Positions 24,801 to 33,899 of a stretch of 64,000 nucleotides of DNA are shown here, in pieces; the stretch's first letter is position 1, and every line of letters starts with the position of its first letter. The stretch lies in the NCBI GenBank assembly GCA_963921425.1, contig OY992839.1:16161409-16225408 (forward strand), in the 5' to 3' direction. Position numbers and translations under genes: made by a program. Under the pieces are notes generated by a model. It searched no databases. It had not been told where the DNA came from and was given only the letters and a program-made list of their open reading frames with translations. Origin of the DNA: Dryas octopetala. Its lineage: Eukaryota > Streptophyta > Magnoliopsida > Rosales > Rosaceae.

Positions 24801-24862
24801 TATCATTACTACTGCTGGAATCTGATGCTTCCGAAGAGGAAGAGATGAGATCTTGGGGTTAA
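21860..24862 (+). CDS. Endogenous caulimovirid ORF: movement protein and coat protein region (1000 codons)
   Basis: An open frame from ATG, far longer than chance allows. Roughly residues 40-190 look like the caulimovirid/30K-type movement protein, with a central low-complexity Ser/Arg-rich linker at about 255-285. The latter half is gag-like coat protein (a WWDFLSQEQR-type region about residues 710-730, then a basic Lys-rich stretch at 895-945). A CCHC knuckle CYKCGKVGHYQRDC sits at residues 949-962. It ends in an acidic tail. The next viral frame overlaps in the -1 relation, either an original junction or a later indel. Although open, it is part of a defective integrated copy, and transcription is unknown. 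Confidence 0.8.
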   Translation: MRLNNTEEVVIGDYEKQLQNWSIPAFPTKEIYQKGTFEWRSDYVIKTCERTVSISNQDDNIQLFTPSMLNQHVSKKYNYLHIGVVQVAVKPLVRMGLNTSVLVCVRDCRHNRFSDSLLGVVESSLSEGPIFFNCFPNFSVALADKGVLKALTLNIRSQGFDMIPGSQNMAVVYRIYYKAMTTLCPGARDLHEEGKTIMFQADTRRANVAVPKTIFWDQVNLPREWTLVQEAPQRPLENTQIDQIVEYEGGEVEIGFSDSRSTRIGSSSTRPPRSSSQRPSVAIRSEDPCLSRNLYSSEPSRRLDDDPIIMGTERLGNISRPVYINQAEPSIREGPTFSDIDGPIYTGPHINVLEAHQESNFRLNKDMLKADFMSSKNLLKRRWLMENLDKEQRFQSHYQWTEWMKENKKMVPFFDWFYENIQGTIFEDAINAITSPFKTYFPKSGDPIKAIHLPCCVLNFVGAVAAPFKASLKVDIESKVNSTHIETIIQQNNFSNLCLQTIGEQTTRIEEALAEAFPKKATIKIGSTTEQLMFKPPPEMGETFSLKTSNDDLIDQISNRLAGIKIQEKSKGPVATTRNSSGGESPRAGPSINVLAHEDSEIEEIEEAFRHPEHDAEINKVQFGATQVRTAPTKNYYHRPTPVDMQFEENWINDPVRFDGSSIVEWNIDGKTEYQIVDTFRQMMMLATALKANHKNSTDRNFAVAIVSGFAGQLRGWWDFLSQEQRESILGAKKIVVKQEGGMEREEEQGDAVNTLIFTLTLHFVGSTQLIQDRSREVLMNLKCSSLSQYRWYKDVFMAKVFTRADCHADFWKEKFISGLPALFAEKVKNRLRAKYGGQIPFHACTFGELNGEICAEGLSLCTDMKLKRQIEKERLLKGKELGDFCEQFGFSKEASMARKKKVGKRQNPKQDYYAKKRPSYQKKQHFRKSHFGKQSKPKQVMKGKGPTCYKCGKVGHYQRDCKMKDKINSLDVSDRLKEQLSLLLLESDASEEEEMRSWG

Positions 24863-27396
24863 AGGATGAGTCTACAGAAGGAGAGTCAAAATCTTCTAGC
24901 GAATCTGAAAATGAAGAATGCAGTTGTCAGGTAAATGTTATTTCCTTAGAAGATAATATGTTACTTGACTTAGTTGATAAAATTCAGGATCCAGTCCAGA
25001 AAAGGGAAGCTTTGGAAACCTTGCTTGAGCGAGCCACAAAGTCAAATGAAGAGAAGCAGAGCAGGATGGCTCAAGCCGACAAATTCGAGCCATACAATTT
25101 TCAAAGTATTATCAACAGGATCCAGCAACAGACCCCTAAAAAGGAGATAACCATTGCAGACCTAAAAACTGAGGTCAATCAGGTAAAAGAAGAGCTAAAA
25201 GCTCTTAAAGGAAGGATGTTTCAACTAGAAACCCAGGTGAATGATGGAAGAATTCAGGAGAAAGAATTTGAAGAATTCTTCCCTGAGGAGCAAGCTGAAC
25301 CTAGTGGAACCATAGAACAGTCAATCAATCTCATTGACAAGATAAGATACCAGAAATGGTACACCAAGGTAACTGTGATAGTAGATTTAAATGACAGGAA
25401 TTTTCAATTCTCTACTATTGCCTTGATTGACTCTGGTGCTGACTTGAATTGTCTTAGGGAAGGGTTAGTACCTTCTAAATATTTCAATAAGACCACTCAA
25501 ATTCTTAGGACAGCGAATGGGAAGAAACTGGGCATAGAATTTAAACTCTCTAACTCTGCTATTTGTAACAATGGAGTTTGTTTGCCTGTCCAGTTTATCC
25601 TTGTTAAAGACCTAAATCAGGCCTGTATCCTAGGAAATCCCTTTTTAAGTGAGTTATATCAATCTAAAAGCATGCAGGTTGATCAGGACGGTATTACCAG
25701 TGAGGTCCAAGGTGTTCGAATTTACTTTAAATTCATCCAGGAACCCTTGTTCAAACAGGTTGACATTATTGCTGACCAAGTTGAAAGTAAAGAGAAGTTT
25801 CTATTATCTCTAAAAGAAGAGATACAATACAAGCATGTAGAGAAGGTTCTGAAAGAACCTTAGGTCCAGGTCCAGGTAAGAAATTTAAAAGAATTATTTG
25901 ATAAAAATGTCTGTTCTGACCTTCCTTCAGCGTTTTGGGCCAGGAAAAGGCATGTGGTAGAATTGCCATATGAGCCAGACTTTAAGGAATCCATGATCCC
26001 TACCAAGGCCCGGCTCATACAGATGAACAAAAGGCATTTGGAGTTATGTCAGCAGGAGATAAAGGATCTCTTGAACAAAGGTTTGATTAGGCCCAGCAAG
26101 TCCCCATGGAGTTGTCCGGCCTTTTATGTGGAGAAAGCGGCAGAAATTGAGAGAGGTGTACCGAGGCTGGTAATAAACTACAAGGCCTTAAACCAGGCCC
26201 TGAGATGGATCAGGTACCCAATTCCAAACAAGAGAGACCTCCTAAACAGGCTTCACCAGGCTGTTGTCTTCTCCAAATTCGACATGAAATCTGGATATTG
26301 GCAGGTCCAGATAGCAGAAAATGAAAGGTACAAGACGGCCTTTACTCTTCCATTCGGACACTAAGAATGGAATGTAATGCCCTTTGGGTTAAAAAATGCC
26401 CCTTCGGAATTTCAAAACATTATCAATAACATTTTTAATCCTTATTCATCCTTTACTATTGCATATATTGACGATGTGCTTGTGTATTCTTCATCTGTGG
26501 ATCAACACATTAAGCACCTCAATACCTTTTTACGTGTAGTTATGGATGCAGGTCTTGTGATTTCATCTAAAAAGATGGAATTATTCCAAACCAAGGTAAG
26601 ATTCTTAGGCCACAACATTTACAAAGGAACAATAATCCCTATAGATAGAGCAATAGCTTTTGCTGACAAGTTCCCAAACGAGATCAAAGATAAAACTCAG
26701 TTACAAAGGTTTTTGGGCAGTTTAAACTATATTGCTGATTTTTACAGGGATTTGGCCAGAGATAGTAAACCTCTTTATGAAAGATTGAAGAAGAATCCTC
26801 CACCCTGGAGCCACAGGCACACTAAAGCAGTGATGGCCTTAAAAGCAAGAGCTAAAGAGCTTCCATGCTTAAGCATCCCTAAACCAAGGTTGTTAAAAAT
26901 TGTTGAAACTGATGCCTCTGAAAGGGGTTATGGAGGGATCCTAAAACAAAAGGATCCGAGTTCTAAACAAGAACTCCTTGTGCGTTTTACTTCAGGGGTC
27001 TGGAATCCAGCCCAACAAAATTATGCAACTATCAAAAAAGAAATCCTTGCAATCGTTTTAACTGTTACAAAGTTTGAAAGTGATTTATTAAATCAAGAAT
27101 TTCTTATTAGAGTCGATTGCAAAGCAGCCAAAGATGTTTTAAAAAAAGATGTTAAAAATTTGGCTTCAAAACAAATTTTTGCCAGATGGCAAGCTATTTT
27201 TTCAGCCTTTGATTTTCAAATCGAGTAAATTAAAGGGGAAAACAACTCTCTCCCTGATTTCTTAACACGTGAGTTTTTACAGGGCAAGGAAGATGAGGCG
27301 AAGCCAGATGAGGAGAAATCACTACATGGGGAAGAGTCCCTAAAAGGTGTCTCAAAGGCACCTAGAAGATACCCAAGAGCACACCCAGAAGCTTAA
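24853..27396 (+). pseudogene. Endogenous caulimovirid pol region: protease, reverse transcriptase, RNase H (broken)
   Basis: One continuous reading frame is interrupted by stops at 25861-25863, 26362-26364 and 27226-27228, and ends at 27394-27396. An N-terminal coiled coil (about 25140-25250) is followed by a retropepsin-like domain with DSGA at 25429-25440 and ILGNPF. RT follows with a YIDD box at 26464-26475, then an RNase H-type segment with ETDAS near 26905. The second stop falls just before the conserved MPFGLKNAP block and the third near the end of RNase H. There is no own ATG at the junction (the first start-like codon is TTG). This is an inactive relic. Confidence 0.85.
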
Positions 27397-27664
27397 ACAG
27401 CCTCTGGGAGAGGGTCCTAAAAGGACTCCATATTACCCAACCCTAGAGGTTGGAGTATCAGTAATAGAAGATTATCAGTAATAGAAGATTAAAGTGACAT
27501 ACAAGAATTAATTTCAGAGGATAAAGTAAGATAAAAAAAACATAAGGAGTAATGTGAGAATTTGAATTACTTTTAAGGAGTAAAACAAATAATAATCCTT
27601 AAAAAATTGTGTGCGCTTCCAAATTCGCTCCTGAGCATAAGCCTTACCGAAAATTAACGTTTTT
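27397..27664. other. Possible viral non-coding remnant / junction
   Basis: Follows the end of the polyprotein frame. It contains a short tandem duplication ('atcagtaatagaagatt' twice, about 27458-27491) and no coding sequence. It may be part of the viral intergenic region before host homology resumes at about 27665. Confidence 0.35.
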
Positions 27665-27960
27665 TAAAAGGCAATACCAAAATAGCCCTCACTTGTCTTT
27701 TAATGTAATTTTCTCCTTCCACGTTAGTCACGATGCTGACTTCTAACATCATGCATCACCAAAGCAAATTAAAAAGTAACCACTTTCTACTTTTGGTACT
27801 ACAATATCACTTTTTTTTTTTGCCACTACTCCAATATCACTTTTTAATCGAAAGCAACATGATAATTAACATTCTACTTTTGATATCATGACGTCAGCAA
27901 AGAAGTTTTGCTGAGCCCACCTATCATGCATGATTGATTGATATTATTGCATCTTCCTTC
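27665..27960. repeat. WAK-upstream module, copy 1
   Basis: Shares 'catgcatcaccaaagcaaa', 'taaccactttctac', 'catgacgtcagcaaagaag' and 'ttgattgatattattgca' with copies at about 29690, 43320 and 44050. In the complete WAK gene this DNA lies upstream of the ATG. Its position beyond the virus shows that the viral copy sits inside duplicated WAK-flanking DNA. Confidence 0.6.
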
Positions 27961-28009
27961 CTTCCTTTCTTTCTTTTCTTCTTTCTTCCCGTGACTAAAG
28001 TCAAGTGTT

Positions 28010-29185
28010 TAAATTTCGAAATTTTTGGCAAAATTTCGTCAAAAATTTCGATTTTTAGGGGTTCCAAAATTTTAACACCCATTCGACCAAATTTCAAAAA
28101 ATTTCAATGAAATATTCGAAATTTCAAAATTTCACCGAAATTTCAAAATTTCACCGAAATTTTGAAATTTCGCTCAAATACCCAGCTGAAGCCAGTGAGG
28201 GACTGAGGGAGGAAGCAGAGACCAGAGGGATAGAAGGGAGAAAGAGGCGAGCTGGCCTCGTCGCCAACCGTCGCCGAAGGCAGTAGATCGAAGATAGAGA
28301 AGAGATCGGGGAGGGAAGGAGGAAAAGAAGGAGAAAGGAGGAAGAGAATGAGGGAGGAGAAAGAGGGAGGAGAGAGAAGGTCTCGGAGTGGGTCTGGTGG
28401 CTGGGCAGTGGGAATGAAGAAAGAGAAGTGGGTTTGGTGGCTGGGCAGTGGGAAAGAAGAAAGAGAAGGAAAAGATGAAGTCACGGGAAGAAAGAAGAAA
28501 AGAAGGAAATGAAGGAATTAAGGAAAGAAAAGAAAAAGAAAAGAAAAGAAAGAAAAGAAAAAGAAAAAGAAAAGAAAAGAAAAGAAAAAAAAAAGAAAAG
28601 AGAAAGGAAAAAAAAAGTTTAGAATTGGTTGAGGACATGAGGTTTGGGGCCTTTGTGTAATTAGAAAGAAAAAAAAAATTTGGGGTTTCATTTAGTTGTT
28701 TTTAAATTTTAAATCCTAATACATTTTTATATAAAAATAATTAAAAATATCTTAAAGAGCCTAAACTCTAATATCTTATACCATATCCTAAAGAATATAG
28801 AATACACATTATAAAATATATAAAATTTAGTGTATATATTATAGAGTATATAGGATTTAGTGTATAAATTATAGAGTATAAAGAATATAATAATTTTATT
28901 TATTAATTATACTAATTTTATTTAATAGTATTTGCCTCCAGCGCACATTATATTCATTACATATCACATGAAACCTACCATATAATTTGGTTTTTTCAAT
29001 GTTTTTTATCAATGTAGTAGATAATATGTTAAATAAACATATGGTAAAGTTTCATTCAAAATTTCCGTATTTTGATAACAATTTCCGTCGTTTCCGTCGA
29101 ATTTTTGTGGAAATTTAAAAATCTTCGAAATTTCCGTCGAAATTTTCATCGAAATTTCCTCGAAACCCGAAATTTTATTCTTTGC
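28010..29185. mobile_element. Putative non-autonomous element with aaatttcg-rich ends
   Basis: Left part (28010-28170) and right part (about 29060-29185) are full of 'aaatttcg' and 'gaaatttccgtcg' words in opposing arrangement. Inside are a purine-rich block (28195-28640, long GGA and AAAGA runs) and AT-rich DNA. A related left end is present at about 57428. The frames at 28143-28660 are purine/pyrimidine artefacts. No transposase and no clear target duplication were found. Confidence 0.4.
28195..28640 (+). repeat. Purine-rich low-complexity tract
   Basis: About 450 bp of almost pure A/G on the plus strand, degrading to (aaaag)n at 28520-28615. It creates spurious open frames on both strands. 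Confidence 0.75.
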
Positions 29186-29689
29186 ATAAGACCATAATTA
29201 TGAATTTTTGAATCAACTTCGACTGTTAAATTAGACATTCCACAATGCAATTTGAATTTAATTTTTAAATTTATTTTTTAGATATAAAATAGATATAGTC
29301 TAATTAGAATAGGTCCAAATATGATTTCTATCATTTTTTAAGACTCAAAACTATTCTTAATTTTGGATATAGACTATACTTAAAACTAAATTAAATAATT
29401 GGCCCACTAACAAATAAATAAGTTAAATATTAATATTTTTATATTTGGGCCTCAACACCATTGTGTTAGTGATCCCTAAAATTTATATTTTTATAGTTTT
29501 TTATACACAAAATTGATTTGATTATTAAATAGTTAGAGATCACCATTGTAAATAGTATAGTATCTCATATATCCTATAAGAAATTTAGTTAGTATGTTAT
29601 TTCTATTGTTGTTCTACAAGAGTACGAGGTATGCCTGTGAATTGGATCTATTCATGGCAGTAGAGGGAAAATTTCTTACTCATCTTTAC
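29186..29689. other. AT-rich spacer
   Basis: AT-rich DNA without supported features. Confidence 0.4.
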
Positions 29690-30045
29690 TCACTTGTCAC
29701 TTGTCTGTTTAAGTCACGATGTGACTTCACTAACATCGTGCATTTTTTTTGGTCATGACTAACATCGTGCATTACCAAAGCAAAAAAGTAACCACTTTCT
29801 ACTGTTGCTACTCTAATATCGATCACTTTTTGAAAGTAAGATGATAACTTTCTATTTTCGATATTTCAGTAACCTTTCTCTTTTTTTTATTTTTTATTTT
29901 TTATTTTTTATTTTTATATCTAGGTTGTTGTGGAACAGATGGGATGATATCATGATGTCAGCAAAGAAGTTTTGCTTTAATTCGAAAGAAACCAGATTGT
30001 GGTGTTGTTAGATTATAAATCAAACCATTGTTTAAATAGGATAAT
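29690..30045. repeat. WAK-upstream module, copy 2
   Basis: Homologous to copies at 27665, 43315 and 44045 (shared 'aagcaaaaaagtaaccactttcta', cut here for length, and 'catgatgtcagcaaagaag'). It is followed directly by the fold-back element. Confidence 0.6.
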
Positions 30046-30049
30046 TTTT

Positions 30050-31185
30050 GAATGACTCAAGTATATTTACATCCATCAACTATAGAGTTCATTTTAAGTT
30101 AATTCACGAACTAACAAAAAACATACAAAATAGTTGACAAAATCGGGTTGACAAAAAAATCGAACCGAACCGGATTATTTATATATATTTATATATTTTA
30201 TTATATATTTTATATTTTATATTTTATAAAAGTTATATATATTGAATAAAAAAGATGTAAGGTGTTTTTTGCACATGTTGGGGTTCAAACCCATGACTTC
30301 GTGAGGAGAGTCAAAGTATGAATTCTCACTACACCACTTAACCATTTATGAAATTCAAGTACATGTAATATATTTATAGGCATACTTGATATTTGAAATA
30401 TAATAATTTATAAAATTAAATATATTTTATATATCATTCATTTTTTTTAAGATATTATTTTAGGTTTCTATTTAAATATTATCATTGCAAAAAGTCTAAA
30501 AATTTTACTAGTTTATATTTTATATAATTTATAGTTTCTATATTGTAAACATATTACTAAAAGTCCAAAACTATAATTTATAATTTATATACTAAAATTA
30601 TTAGAGTATAGGGTTAATTTTTAAGGTATAATGTTTCAGACTTTATGGTTTAGTGTATAAGGTTATGGTGTAGAATACTAATTATAATTTTATAAATTAT
30701 TATATTTCAAGTATCAGTATGCCTATAAATATATTGCATGTACTTAAATATCATAAGTGACTAAATGGTGTAGTGGGAATTCACACTTTCACTCTCCTCA
30801 CAAGATCATGGGTTTTCACTCTCCTCACAAGATCCTGGGTTCAAACCCAGCATGTTCCAAAAACACCTTATACCTTTTTCATTCAAAATATATAACTTTT
30901 ATTTAATAAATAAAAAAATAAAAATATATATAAATAATCTGGTTTGGTTCCCTTTTTTTGTCAACCCGATTTTGTCTACCATTATGTATGTTTTTTGTTA
31001 GTTCATGGATCAACTTGAAATGAACAATATAGTTAATGGGGAAATTTGAAATGTTTTATAGTTCGTAGATCAACTTGAAATGAACCCTATAGTTAATGGG
31101 AAAATTTGAAATATTTTATAGTTCGTGGACCAACTTGAAATGGACCCTATAACTGGTGGATATATATGTAATTGAGCCTTTTTGA
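30050..31185. mobile_element. Second fold-back element with tRNA-like arms
   Basis: Long inverted repeat. The left arm contains 'gacaaaatcgggttgac' (30137), and the right arm contains its inverse 'gtcaacccgattttgtc' (ending about 30977). Homology extends outward to about 30050 and 31185. Both arms hold a tRNA-like stretch with a B-box-like 'gggtttgaacccc' (left, minus strand, about 30278-30345; right, plus strand, about 30765-30855). The outer right arm is a threefold tandem repeat of about 62 bp (31000-31185, 'caacttgaaatgaaccctat') that is single-copy on the left. No coding capacity. Confidence 0.7.
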
Positions 31186-31285
31186 ATATACATTTTTAAT
31201 TGTCAATTTAATAATATGGGATACCAGATATCTTATAAAAGATGATTTAGTTAATATGTATACACTTTCAATTGTTGTTCCATAA
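31186..31285. repeat. Paralogous segment containing the Helitron empty site
   Basis: Aligns with the DNA flanking Helitron copy 1. 'ataaaaga' at about 31235-31242 corresponds to the left flank ending at 44461, and 'tgatttagttaatatg' from 31243 corresponds to the right flank starting at 55922. It is the unoccupied version of that insertion site (A31242/T31243). Confidence 0.75.
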
Positions 31286-32088
31286 TGGTGCGTTTGGATG
31301 AAGTAGTTTGAAATTACTAAAGAATTCACAAATGACGGAATTTAAAACGATGTGATTTAAAATTCAAGAATATGTAAATTCTCTTGTTTGGAGAACATGT
31401 AAACATAATGGAGTTTAAATACAGAATTTATGGTAGTTTTAATTTTTGATGCATCAATTCAAAATAGAGATGGTGATGGTGGCAACAATAAAAATGATGT
31501 TTATGGTGAGTTGACCATATTGGTAGGGGTGATGGCCCACAAGCGGTGGGAGAAATGGTGGTGGCTAAAATTGGGGTGTTGGCGATGGCGGTGGTGGTGT
31601 CGGCAATGGCGATGATGGTGGTGGTGGTGGTGGTGGTATCGGCAATGGCGGTTATGGTGGTGGCGGCGGTGACGGTGATGGTGATGGTGATGGTGATGGT
31701 GGTGACGGTGATGGTGATGGTGATGGTGGTGGTGGCGGCGGCGGTGGTGGCAGTCTCGGTGTTGGTGGTGGTAGTGGTGGTGGCGGCAGCGGTAGCGGCA
31801 GCGAAGGTGGCGGGGGTGGTGGTGTTAGTGGTGGTGACGTTGGCGGCAGTGATGGTATGGTCGACACGACTTATTTTTCTTTTGTAAAAATTGGAATTTT
31901 GAAAATGACACCAATTTAGGTGGAATTTAAAGTTGGAATTTACAGCCTTGAAATCCCAAGTTTTTTTCCACCTAGAATTTACAAAATTCTGTATTTATTG
32001 AACCAAATAAGGAAATTAGATCATGTAATTTCTTAAATGCTGAGTTTTGTTTAAATTCTGAGTTTTTTTCCTCCATCCAAACACACCA
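31286..32088. mobile_element. PIF/Harbinger-type non-autonomous element, TSD TAA
   Basis: Ends 'tggtgcgtttggatg' and 'catccaaacacacca' are inverted repeats with one mismatch. The flanking trinucleotide TAA is duplicated (31283-31285, 32089-32091). The paralogous segment at 55951-55975 reads straight through ('gttgttccataagagtatg') and is the empty site. Length is 803 bp with no transposase. The centre is a GGT/GAT/GGC-rich array. Confidence 0.85.
31550..31860 (+). repeat. Trinucleotide-type GGT/GAT/GGC array
   Basis: An imperfect triplet array inside the PIF/Harbinger-type element. It explains the valine-rich plus frame (31546-31887) and proline-rich minus frame, which are not genes. Confidence 0.8.
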
Positions 32089-32580
32089 TAAGAGTATGAG
32101 GGCTGGACCATAGGCGAACTCGTGACTCATCAAACGATCACATAGTTTTTGAGACCCATCACCTGAATCTAACACTTAGGTCAAATTGGAACCCACAGGA
32201 AAAAAAATGGAATTGAAACTCACATAATCTGTTCGTAATGAGTTTTTTTAATGATTCGAATATTCTTTGAGGGAGGAGCTAGATTTTCAGTTCAAAACTC
32301 ATTGACCATAATTGATGAAAAAAATAAAAATAATCATATTTGCTAAATTACTTTGAAGTTGTGGGATAACTTTTAAATGACTTATAAAAAAAGGTTCTTA
32401 ATTAACAAATTACTTTGAAGGTTGCAGGATAGATATGCATTAAAACTTACCATAATATAACAGAAGAAAAATAAGGTAAGTCCACATACATTAAATCAAG
32501 ATTGATATTTGTTAAGGAAGAAAATTAACAGCTGGAAGACTACCAAAAAAAAAAAGCTTGAAGAGGGATTAACCCTTTTA
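32089..32580. repeat. Segmental duplication, paralogue of 55965-56445
   Basis: Shares 'aacgatcacatagtt', 'ataatctgttcgtaatgag' and 'gcattaaaacttaccataa' with 55975-56445. In both places it continues from the same upstream segment, once the Helitron and PIF-type insertions are removed. Confidence 0.7.
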
Positions 32581-32589
32581 CAGGGCCGA

Positions 32590-32915
32590 GATCTAGTAAT
32601 TTGTACAAGAACAAATTAAAAACATACACAACATTTCATCAAGAAGAAAAATACTACACAACATTTACGACCCACATTACACCAGTAAATATGTTTGCTC
32701 ACATATTTTTATTTTAAGAGGCACACTCACTCAAATACAACAAATTAACTACAATTTAATATGTGATCCCAAGTAAGGGACAACTGGACAAGTGAACTAA
32801 TTATCGCCAGCATCATTAGGCTTTAATATTTGGGCTCATACTTCTGTCGTACTCGAGAGTACCGGTTGTAATATTACTAGAACCACCAACATCATGACCT
32901 TTCCACCTTCTAGTT
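32590..32915 (-). pseudogene. 3'-end relic of a WAK gene
   Basis: Aligns with the last codons and 3' untranslated part of the WAK genes ending at 36899 and 39097. The minus strand still reads LEYDRSM and neighbouring residues (about 32830-32900), but frame changes and stops follow. It keeps 'tcagtcaaat/tcactcaaat'-type 3' flank words. Only the C-terminal tail survives, with no kinase core. Confidence 0.65.
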
Positions 32916-33890
32916 TAGCAGTTCCTTGAGACTTGATAGCCTGATCATGAGAAATTAGACCCTCCCAGATTATTCTTTAACTGAATATAACACAATAACT
33001 TATTGTTATCAATAGAAATAGTTAAGACCACCAACGTCATTAAACCTTTCTCTTTATAATTAGAAACATTATAGCTCTAAAATCAATGAATGACAGTGTA
33101 TCAAAGTGTTTGGTGGTGCATAAAATATTATTACAAGTAACAATAACATGGATAAAACCTGAATCATAATTTATCACAAAGAGGAGAAAGAGGTGGATAT
33201 TGTGGCTGAGATTCTGCCATGGGTGGTTGTTGTGGGTGAAGTAATAAAATGGGAAAAAAACAAAAAAAACAGAGGAGAAAGAACACGCAAGAGAGGTTCT
33301 TAAGTGAAGGCAGAGGAGTAATCCGTTTAAAAGAAAAAACTTATCCTAACTGGATTGTGTATTCTCAACCATTGGATTAATTGAATGCTCAATATTTGAC
33401 AAAAGGCAGAGAACATCACGTTTAGAAAAGGCAAGCGGGATCCTATAAATTGGCCTTGCCTAAAGGGTTCAATCCCAACGACATTGACATGTCAGAGAAG
33501 CCAGGTTTGGTAAGCTATATGCAGACCCCTTTACAAGTAGTCCCTGAATTGAGATTGCCAGCACACTTGTACAAGTATCTGCTTTGACTATGTAAGTTAT
33601 GGTTTCATACATGTTAAACATTTTGTTCTGACTAGATTATGGCAGTCAAAGACATAAGCATACAACAAATTATAACCCATTTTTTGCGTGTTAGTGTAAG
33701 AACATGTCTGAAATTCAAAATCACTGCTTATGCAAATTCTTAGTAGAACCAACAATAAAGATGCCAAATAAGCTTTCCATTCCATAAGTAGCATATATCC
33801 TCATTGGTGGCAGTAAAAACCATAAGAAACTAAAAGACCATTATAATTTTGTCATCTAGACACCTGCATATCAGGGAGGAAACCACAAAA
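32916..33890. other. Intergenic DNA
   Basis: The first part continues the WAK 3'-flank homology (about 32916-32990 resembles 38640-38700). The rest is AT-rich spacer with no supported feature. Confidence 0.4.
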
Positions 33891-33899
33891 ATAAACCTG

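Larger units (their letters stand above)
21851..27396 (+). mobile_element. Endogenous pararetrovirus (Caulimoviridae), degenerate
   Basis: There is no LTR. The order movement protein, coat protein with CCHC knuckle, coiled coil, aspartic protease, reverse transcriptase, RNase H is that of caulimovirids with a fused polyprotein (petuvirus/florendovirus-like; genus is an inference). It is an old integrated copy with three in-frame stops and a frame change, so it cannot make a complete polyprotein. It replaces the homologous WAK-upstream DNA between about 21850 and 27665. No target duplication is seen, as expected for illegitimate integration of pararetroviral DNA. Confidence 0.85.

Noticed and set aside
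28143-28660. Pro/Ser/Phe-rich and Lys/Glu-rich frames
   Set aside because: Artefacts of a purine tract.
31546-31887. Valine-rich 113-codon frame and proline-rich antisense frame
   Set aside because: Triplet array inside a PIF/Harbinger-type element.
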